Shown: positions 6,228 through 11,155 of the stretch, piece by piece | Position numbering within the stretch: position 1 is the first letter of the stretch | Layout: each line of letters starts with the position of its first letter | Origin: an uncultured Bacillota bacterium | GTDB taxonomy: Bacteria; Bacillota_I; Bacilli_A; RF39; UBA660 | DNA: 11,155 nt | NCBI GenBank assembly: GCA_945928335.1 | Contig: CAMENK010000016.1 | Location: 1 to 11,155, forward strand | Reading direction: 5' to 3' | The notes under the pieces: model-generated | What the model was told of the DNA's origin: nothing | The model's input: the letters and a program-made list of their open reading frames with translations, nothing else | The model's database searches: none | Made by a program: the position numbers and the translations under genes

Positions 6228-6391
6228 AAAATAAAACCAAGTAAAGTGCTGTAATAAAACTCGCTTCTCGCGAGGTGGTAGTCCACATAAATAGTATTAG
6301 GATTCTTGAATTTACAAGCATTCAACACAACTATCTAATTAGGTCTCCAAATTACATGTTTGTCGGTTTATTCTGAACACCTCATCTTGGT
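6228..6391 (-). ncRNA. ssrS: 6S RNA-like regulatory RNA
   Basis: A gene-free stretch between the winged-helix gene and tcdA encodes an RNA of about 156–164 nt that folds as a long rod. The ends pair: ACCAAG (6391–6386) with CUUGGU (6241–6236), GAGGUGUU (6383–6376) with AGCACUUU (6250–6243), and AAUAAA (6372–6367) with UUUAUU (6258–6253). A bubble follows whose 3' side holds the hairpin CUCGC/GCGAG (6274–6260). The apical arm is UAGAUAGU (6337–6330) with ACUAUUUA (6295–6288), capped by UUGAAU/AUUCAA. A closing stem, central bubble and apical arm are the 6S plan. The predicted start, A6391, is the first base of the closing stem, and the 3' stem arm runs into UUUAUUUU, which acts as terminator. 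Position next to tcdA fits B. subtilis, where bsrA lies beside yrvM downstream of hisS–aspS. 6S RNA sequesters σA-RNA polymerase. It is somewhat short for the family, and no homology search was run. Confidence 0.72.
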
Positions 6392-6397
6392 AATTTA

Positions 6398-6426
6398 ATT
6401 ATATCAAATTCATATTTTAATGTCTA
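6398..6426 (-). promoter_or_regulatory. σA promoter of the 6S RNA-like gene
   Basis: The -35 is TAGACA (6426–6421), followed by exactly 17 bp and a perfect -10 TATAAT (6403–6398) with an upstream TG (extended -10). The first three bases of the -35 are the TAG stop of the winged-helix gene. The expected start, 6391, coincides with the 5' end of the RNA's closing stem, which supports both calls. Confidence 0.82.
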
Positions 6427-6897
6427 CTTTAAAGTCAACTTATTTACATCTGAATATAATCCTATATTATTACTTTCACACCATGTTTTATATTGACTAG
6501 GTAAACTAATTTCATCCCATTCACCTGCAATATAGAAATTATAGAAACGATTCTTTAAAAATCTTTCAACATTATTTCTATCATATCCAGCCATTTCTAA
6601 GCCAAAGTGTAATCCCAAAAAATAATTTCTATTAAAACGATATTCCAATTCATACATTCCACTTGCTGTCAAATAATAAGTAGGTTGATTTTCATAATTT
6701 CTTTCAACAATATAACCTTTTAAAGCCATATTTTCTAAATGCAATAAAATTACAGGAAATTCTACTCCACTTTGTCTTTTTAATTCTCCTTTAGTACATG
6801 ATTTTTCTTTAAATAGTATACTTAAAATCTTATCTTCAGTAGATAAAATCATTCCCTTTGTATACTTTGGTAAATCTAATTTACATATTTCTGTCAT
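6424..6897 (-). CDS. Winged-helix (MarR/PadR-like) DNA-binding protein, 157 aa
   Basis: The N-terminal half (about 21–85) reads as a winged helix: a first helix EDKILSILFK, a helix-turn-helix KGELKRQSGVEFPVILLHLENMA, and a β-wing GYIVERNYENQPTYYLTASG ending in the glycine typical of MarR/PadR-type regulators. The C-terminal 70 residues (NRNYFLGLHFGLEMAGYDRNN…) are mostly helical and unrecognised. The protein is probably a transcription factor, target unknown. I chose the ATG at 6897–6895, which has AAGGA 8–9 nt upstream; the in-frame ATG at 6942 lies upstream of the predicted transcription start near 6918. The gene lies between the ClpX-like gene and the 6S RNA-like gene. Confidence 0.7.
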   Translation of the reverse strand: MTEICKLDLPKYTKGMILSTEDKILSILFKEKSCTKGELKRQSGVEFPVILLHLENMALKGYIVERNYENQPTYYLTASGMYELEYRFNRNYFLGLHFGLEMAGYDRNNVERFLKNRFYNFYIAGEWDEISLPSQYKTWCESNNIGLYSDVNKLTLK

Positions 6898-6924
6898 TTT
6901 TATCATCCTTTCAATATGAAATAT

Positions 6925-6952
6925 ATTATAGCATATAAACATATATTGTAAA
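6925..6952 (-). promoter_or_regulatory. σA promoter for the winged-helix gene
   Basis: The -35 is TTTACA (6952–6947), followed by a 16-bp spacer and a perfect -10 TATAAT (6930–6925) preceded by TGC, an extended -10. The start is expected near 6918, giving a leader of about 20 nt. The promoter lies directly after the stop of the ClpX-like gene, and no terminator is seen between them. Confidence 0.7.
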
Positions 6953-6959
6953 TATTTTT

Positions 6960-8456
6960 TTAACTTAGTTTTTTTACTAACTTAAAATCATTCTTATCTT
7001 CAACTATATTTTCTCCAATAATAACTTCTTTAACATTATCTTTTCCTTCATTTAATATTTGAAAAACAACATTTTCAAAAATCTCATCAGTTACTAAATT
7101 TAGTATTCTTGCACCTTTATTAAACTTTTCTGCTTTTAAAGCTATACTTTTATAAACTTCTTCAGGTACCTTAATATCAATACCTAAATCTTTAAAAGTT
7201 AATATATATTTTCTAAGCACGCTTAATTCACTCTTCTTTAATATTCTAATCAAATCTTCTAACTTTAAACTATTTAATCTTGAAATTAAACTAAGTCTTC
7301 CAATAAATTCACTAGGAATCCCAAATTTTTCTAAATCTTCAACATTAACTTTTCTATCAATAGATTCTTTACTCTTATTAAATCCAATAACTTTTTCTTC
7401 CTTTGCTTCATTATATAAATCACTAAAAGCACCAGCCATTATAACTATTAGTTTACTAGTATCAAAAGAAATAACTCCCTGTTTATTATCAACTATTTCA
7501 TACTTTCCACCTTCTATAATAGTTAATAAACTCTTAAGCACATCACCTTTATTAAAACTTTTACTAGTATCTTTATCTGCTTTTTTATCTATTTCATCTA
7601 AAAATAATATAGAATTTTCTGCTTTTTCTAAATCACAATTAGCATTGTAATATAAATCTAATAAAATATCATCTACACTTTTACCTATATAACCAGTCTC
7701 AGTAAATCTAGTCATATCTTCTATACATACTGGTACATTTAAAACTTCACCAATTGCCTTAACAATAGCAGTCTTACCAACTCCAGTAGGTCCATACATG
7801 AGAATATTACTCTTAAATTTATCTCTACCAAAATATAAACTCCTATATATTGATGTAATAACTCTTTTAATAGTTTCATCTTGACATATTACTTTAGAAG
7901 AAACTTTATCCATTGCTTCACATATATTCGGTAAACTAACACTATTTGTATCCTTACTCTCTATATTAGGTAAATGCTCCGAATAAAATTCACTACTATA
8001 TAAAGTATCATAATATTCATCAGAAGTAACTTGTCCATTAGTAAGTCTAAAATTAAGACTATTAATTTGATAAGTTAAAAGCATTGGAGCACTAACCTTA
8101 AATTTTTTCTCAAAATCTTGTGGTGTACAACATCTAAATTCTAATCCATCGTTTTCATAAAAGTAAATATATTTTTCTACTTCTAACCAAGAATTCAATA
8201 CCGTATTCTTTTTACTTAAAGATTTATATTTCACCATAAGATCTTTTATACTATGTACAAGATTAAAACCTTCTGGTAGCTTTTGAGAATAAGCATAATC
8301 TAAATTTATATATGTCTGTGCAGAATATTGATCAATAAATAAATCTTTCTTATCGTTAGAATATCCTACTAAAGGTCTGATTGGAATATACACAGGAAAT
8401 TGTAAATTATCAATATATAACTCTTCAAATAAAATTGCTAAACTTAAATCTTTCAT
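6960..8456 (-). CDS. ClpX-like AAA+ unfoldase with a non-standard N-terminal domain
   Basis: The 498 residues fall into two parts. Residues 1 to about 185 are unlike the ClpX zinc-binding domain: there is no four-cysteine zinc site, and I do not recognise the fold. Residues 186–498 are a ClpX AAA+ module: Walker A GPTGVGKT (222–229), the ClpX-type DMTRFTETGYIGKSVDDIL with pore loop GYIG (255–258), Walker B ILFLDEID (283–290), FDTSKLIVIMAGAF (331–344), VIGF (356–359) at the place of the ClpP-binding IGF loop, GIPSEFIGRL with the arginine finger R387, and the sensor-2 motif KGAR (447–450). The RKH loop found before FDTSK in ClpX is absent. It may still feed ClpP, with substrate choice set by the new N-terminus (inference). 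The gene lies 18 nt after hisS, with GGGGG as its ribosome binding site. Confidence 0.85.
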   Translation of the reverse strand: MKDLSLAILFEELYIDNLQFPVYIPIRPLVGYSNDKKDLFIDQYSAQTYINLDYAYSQKLPEGFNLVHSIKDLMVKYKSLSKKNTVLNSWLEVEKYIYFYENDGLEFRCCTPQDFEKKFKVSAPMLLTYQINSLNFRLTNGQVTSDEYYDTLYSSEFYSEHLPNIESKDTNSVSLPNICEAMDKVSSKVICQDETIKRVITSIYRSLYFGRDKFKSNILMYGPTGVGKTAIVKAIGEVLNVPVCIEDMTRFTETGYIGKSVDDILLDLYYNANCDLEKAENSILFLDEIDKKADKDTSKSFNKGDVLKSLLTIIEGGKYEIVDNKQGVISFDTSKLIVIMAGAFSDLYNEAKEEKVIGFNKSKESIDRKVNVEDLEKFGIPSEFIGRLSLISRLNSLKLEDLIRILKKSELSVLRKYILTFKDLGIDIKVPEEVYKSIALKAEKFNKGARILNLVTDEIFENVVFQILNEGKDNVKEVIIGENIVEDKNDFKLVKKLS

Positions 8457-8474
8457 ACCTTACCCCCATAATAA

Positions 8475-9725
8475 TTATAAATTCATATCTAAATAATCCA
8501 TAAGTTCACTAGTTTTAACCTTAGTTTCTTCTTTAGTAGTATTATCTTTAACTGTTATATAATCACTTTTAACTTCATCTTCACCTATAATTAAAACATA
8601 ACTAGGATTATATTTATCTACAAGTTTCCACATATTTTTCATGCTCTTACCTGTATAATCTATTTCACAAGAATAGCCACTATTTCTTAAATCATCTAAT
8701 ATTTGAAATGCAAACCCACTATTATCAAGATTCATAATAAATACATCTAACTTTTCTTCTGGAATGTATATTTCTAATTCATTAAGAATAGTTATAATTC
8801 TTTCTATACCAGCAGCAAAACCTACTCCAGGAGTTTCTGGTCCACCTAAAGTTTTAACTAAATTATCATATCTTCCTCCAGCACATAAAGTATTAGCTTT
8901 TCCTAAAAATTCTAAATCACTTTTAATTTCAAAAACTGTATGAGAATAATAATCAAGACCTCTGACTAATGTTGGATCTTCTTCAAAAGGTATATCTAGT
9001 ATTTCCAATGCATGTTTAACTTCTTCATAATAATTTTTACTTTCTTCATTTAAATAATCAATAGTTTTAGGTGCATTCTTTATATAATCTCTTTCACCAT
9101 CATACTTGCAATCTAATATTCTTAATGGATTCTTATCTAATCTTTCTTTGCATATATCACATAAATTATCTCTATCTTTTTCTAAATATTCTTTAATTAC
9201 TTTATTATAGTTTAATCTACTCTCTGTATCTCCTAAAGTATTTATAACTACTTTTAAATTAGTAATACCAAGTCCACTTAAAAACCTATAAGCTAGACTA
9301 ATAACTTCAGCATCTAAATAAGCATTTTTAATTCCAAATACTTCTACACCCATCTGAGTAAATTCTCTAAGTCTTCCACTTTGAGGTCTTTCATATCTAA
9401 AAGCACTTCCAAAATAATAAAGTTTTTTAATTTGATCTACATAAAGTTTATTTTCTATATAACTTCTAACAACTCCAGCAGTAAATTCAGGCCTTAAAGT
9501 CATATTTCTATTTCCTTTATCAATAAAATCATATGTTTCTTTATTAACAACATCAGTAGTTTCTCCAACACCTCTATAAAATAATTCTGTACTTTCAAAA
9601 GTAGGAATTTTAATAAACTCATAATTATAAGAATGCATAAAATTCATAGTATAATTATACAAATAATTATAAATATATCCTTCTCTTCCAATAAAATCTA
9701 ATGTACCCTTTGGTTTTTGTATCAT
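8475..9725 (-). CDS. hisS: Histidyl-tRNA synthetase
   Basis: Class II aminoacyl-tRNA synthetase that charges tRNA-His in the cytoplasm; 416 residues, normal length. Visible motifs are KGTLDF at the N-terminus, LRPEFTAG (78–85), motif 2 FRYERPQSGRLREF (109–122) and GVEVFG. The histidine-specific LVRGLDYYSHTVFE lies at 253–266, AGGRYD at 282–287, and motif 3 GFAAGIERI at 302–310. The anticodon-binding domain runs from about 326 to the end (DVFIMNL…EIDYTGKSMKNMWKLVDKYNPSYVLIIGEDE). The Shine-Dalgarno AGGAAG lies 8 nt before the ATG. A simple promoter stands 14 nt upstream of the leader end, and no T-box element is present. The usual partner aspS is not in the window; a ClpX-like gene follows instead. 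Confidence 0.97.
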   Translation of the reverse strand: MIQKPKGTLDFIGREGYIYNYLYNYTMNFMHSYNYEFIKIPTFESTELFYRGVGETTDVVNKETYDFIDKGNRNMTLRPEFTAGVVRSYIENKLYVDQIKKLYYFGSAFRYERPQSGRLREFTQMGVEVFGIKNAYLDAEVISLAYRFLSGLGITNLKVVINTLGDTESRLNYNKVIKEYLEKDRDNLCDICKERLDKNPLRILDCKYDGERDYIKNAPKTIDYLNEESKNYYEEVKHALEILDIPFEEDPTLVRGLDYYSHTVFEIKSDLEFLGKANTLCAGGRYDNLVKTLGGPETPGVGFAAGIERIITILNELEIYIPEEKLDVFIMNLDNSGFAFQILDDLRNSGYSCEIDYTGKSMKNMWKLVDKYNPSYVLIIGEDEVKSDYITVKDNTTKEETKVKTSELMDYLDMNL

Positions 9726-9745
9726 ACTCTCACTTCCTAAACACT

Positions 9746-9774
9746 ATTATACTTAAAAATACTATTACTAACAA
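9746..9774 (-). promoter_or_regulatory. σA promoter of hisS
   Basis: The -35 is TTGTTA (9774–9769), followed by a 17-bp spacer and a perfect -10 TATAAT (9751–9746). Transcription would start near 9739, leaving a leader of only about 14 nt. That leader is too short for a T-box, so hisS here is probably not controlled by uncharged tRNA-His at its own leader. Confidence 0.72.
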
Positions 9775-9841
9775 GAAAAATCATTAAAAATTTAAACTTA
9801 GACTATAACATAAAAGATAATATCATTTCATAAATTTAACT

Positions 9842-11152
9842 ATGATAAAAAAATATTTAAATAATCAATTTATAATAGGAACCTTAATATTATTAACTGG
9901 AGGATTCTTTTCTAAATTTTTAGGTTTTATATTAAAAATAATAATAACAAGAAAAATAGGTATTGAAGGAATAGAACTTTACTCTTTAATAACACCTACT
10001 TTTGGTTTATTTATTACCATTGCTACATTTAGTTTTCCAACTGCAATAAGTAAATTAGTAAGTATTGAAGGAAGAAGTAGTAAAAAAGTAATATTTTCTA
10101 TAATACCAGTTTCTTTATTATTAAATTTAATAACTTTAGCAATAATATTTCTAATATCAGCACCCTTAGCTAATACTTTTTTACATGAACCTAGACTTTA
10201 TTATCCATTGTTATCTATAGGATTTACTTTACCTTTTATAGGTATGTCCAGCATTATTAAAGGATATTACTGGGGAAAACAAAGAATGGGAATCTATATA
10301 TTATCAAATATAGTTGAACAAATAGTTAGAATAGCCATATTGGTGTTTTTAATACCAATATGTTTAGAAAAAAGTATAATTCTTACAATATCAGTAATAA
10401 TACTAGTAAATATGGTAAGTGAATTTTCAAGTATAGTTGTAATGTTACTCGGTTTACCTAAAGGTATAACAATTACTAGAGAAGATTTAAGTCCTAAAAA
10501 GAATGAAATAAAAGATGTACTAGGTATAAGTATTCCAATGACTAGTAGTAAAATAATTGGTAGTATTGCCCATTTTCTAGAACCAATAATATTAACAACA
10601 GTACTAACTCATGTAGGTTATTCTAGTAGATTTATAATAAGAGAATATGGAATACTTAATGGATATAGTTTAGCCTTATTACTTTTACCCCAATTTTTTA
10701 CCATGAGTATAAGTACTTCTCTAATACCAGAATTATCTAAAAATTATGCTCAAAAGAATATTGAAATGTGTAAAAAAAGAGTTAAACAAATAGTTAGTTT
10801 ATCTCTTTTAATAGGATTTATATCAACAAGTTTAATATTTTGTATTCCAGAATTTTTCTTAAAACTAATATATAATACTACTCTTGGTAGTAATTATATA
10901 AGAGTACTAGCACCTTTCTTCTTACTTTACTTTATAAATACACCTATATCAAATGCATTACAAGCTTTAGATAGAAGTAAAGAAGCAATGGCTACTACAA
11001 TTATAAGTAGTATAGTAAAATTACTACTCATAGCAGTATTATCTAATTTAAAAATAGGGATATATGGACTAATAATTTCAATAATAGTTAGTCTAATAGT
11101 AAGCACTTTCTTAGATTATAAATTTCTAAAAGGGTCTTTAGAATATTTTTAG
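9842..11152 (+). CDS. spoVB: SpoVB-family lipid flippase (MOP/MATE superfamily)
   Basis: A polytopic membrane protein of 436 residues with about twelve hydrophobic segments, in the polysaccharide/lipid-II flippase branch (MurJ/SpoVB). In B. subtilis, SpoVB acts in spore cortex synthesis. The N-terminus follows SpoVB closely: GTLILL…KFLGFILKIIITRKIG, LITPTFGLF, FPTAISKLVS. KGYYWGKQRMG…VEQIVRI and the mid-protein SIPMTSSKIIGSIAHFLEPII also match, as do the later LLLLPQFFTMSISTSLIPEL and VLAPFFLLYF. It is about 80 residues shorter than B. subtilis SpoVB at the C-terminus. The ATG at 9842 has no clear Shine-Dalgarno site upstream (AAATTTAACT), and I see no convincing promoter in the 116-nt gap shared with hisS. 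It is the only plus-strand gene here. Confidence 0.88.
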   Translation: MIKKYLNNQFIIGTLILLTGGFFSKFLGFILKIIITRKIGIEGIELYSLITPTFGLFITIATFSFPTAISKLVSIEGRSSKKVIFSIIPVSLLLNLITLAIIFLISAPLANTFLHEPRLYYPLLSIGFTLPFIGMSSIIKGYYWGKQRMGIYILSNIVEQIVRIAILVFLIPICLEKSIILTISVIILVNMVSEFSSIVVMLLGLPKGITITREDLSPKKNEIKDVLGISIPMTSSKIIGSIAHFLEPIILTTVLTHVGYSSRFIIREYGILNGYSLALLLLPQFFTMSISTSLIPELSKNYAQKNIEMCKKRVKQIVSLSLLIGFISTSLIFCIPEFFLKLIYNTTLGSNYIRVLAPFFLLYFINTPISNALQALDRSKEAMATTIISSIVKLLLIAVLSNLKIGIYGLIISIIVSLIVSTFLDYKFLKGSLEYF

Positions 11153-11155
11153 TCT

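Noticed and set aside
6260..6300. T-box-like tail (GGACUACCACCUCGCG followed by a GC hairpin and U-run)
   Set aside because: There is no Stem I with specifier loop and no proper UGGNACCGCG box; the ends of the whole region pair as a closing stem, and the hairpin sits inside it, which fits 6S better.
6898..6942. Upstream ATG for the winged-helix gene
   Set aside because: It lies before the predicted transcription start (about 6918) and in the promoter spacer, and has no Shine-Dalgarno site.
1..11155. CRISPR array, insertion sequence, prophage, tRNA or rRNA
   Set aside because: I looked on both strands and saw no regularly spaced repeats, transposase or integrase motifs, cloverleaf ends or rRNA-like conserved blocks.

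Overview
This window comes from a very AT-rich, endospore-forming Bacillota (low-GC Gram-positive). The evidence is a spoIIGA–sigE–sigG–ylmC cluster in the Bacillus/Clostridium order, a SpoVB-family flippase, AGGAGG-type Shine-Dalgarno sites, and σA promoters that often carry an extended -10. TGA is used as a stop codon (spoIIGA and the Lgt-like gene), so the mycoplasma code is not in use. The exact lineage cannot be read from the sequence; an uncultured gut-type lineage is plausible but is inference.

All genes except the last lie on the minus strand, so the window is best read from right to left. At 9842–11152 (+) is a spoVB-like lipid flippase. It diverges from hisS (8475–9725, -), which has its own σA promoter. 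hisS is followed after 18 nt by a ClpX-like AAA+ ATPase (6960–8456) whose N-terminal zinc domain is replaced by about 190 unrecognised residues. Next is a small winged-helix protein (6424–6897) with its own promoter. The promoter of a 6S RNA-like gene (transcript about 6391–6228) starts on that gene's stop codon. The RNA's closing stem and U-tract end directly at the ribosome binding site of tcdA (5547–6218). tcdA is followed in close series by two zinc-ribbon membrane proteins (4680–5522 and 4280–4666) and a divergent Lgt-family membrane protein (3571–4272).

A monocistronic unknown gene (2755–3525) follows, with a strong promoter and a clean terminator. Then comes the sporulation operon: spoIIGA (1915–2703), sigE (1227–1913), sigG (403–1176) and ylmC/ymxH (151–378). 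In this operon the membrane protease SpoIIGA is expected to activate pro-σE in the mother cell, and σG acts in the forespore. A 12-bp hairpin would hide the sigG ribosome binding site in read-through mRNA. A σF/σG-like promoter inside it would start transcription past the hairpin's 5' arm, so only forespore transcripts would be translated.

At the left edge a promoter and Shine-Dalgarno site lead into a short frame (16–81) that stops just after a G8 homopolymer. One extra G would keep the frame open past the window edge. No CRISPR array, insertion sequence, tRNA, rRNA or prophage was seen. The most interesting items are the conserved-looking sigG translation switch, the 6S RNA abutting tcdA, the re-headed ClpX, and the zinc-ribbon/Lgt-like cassette.
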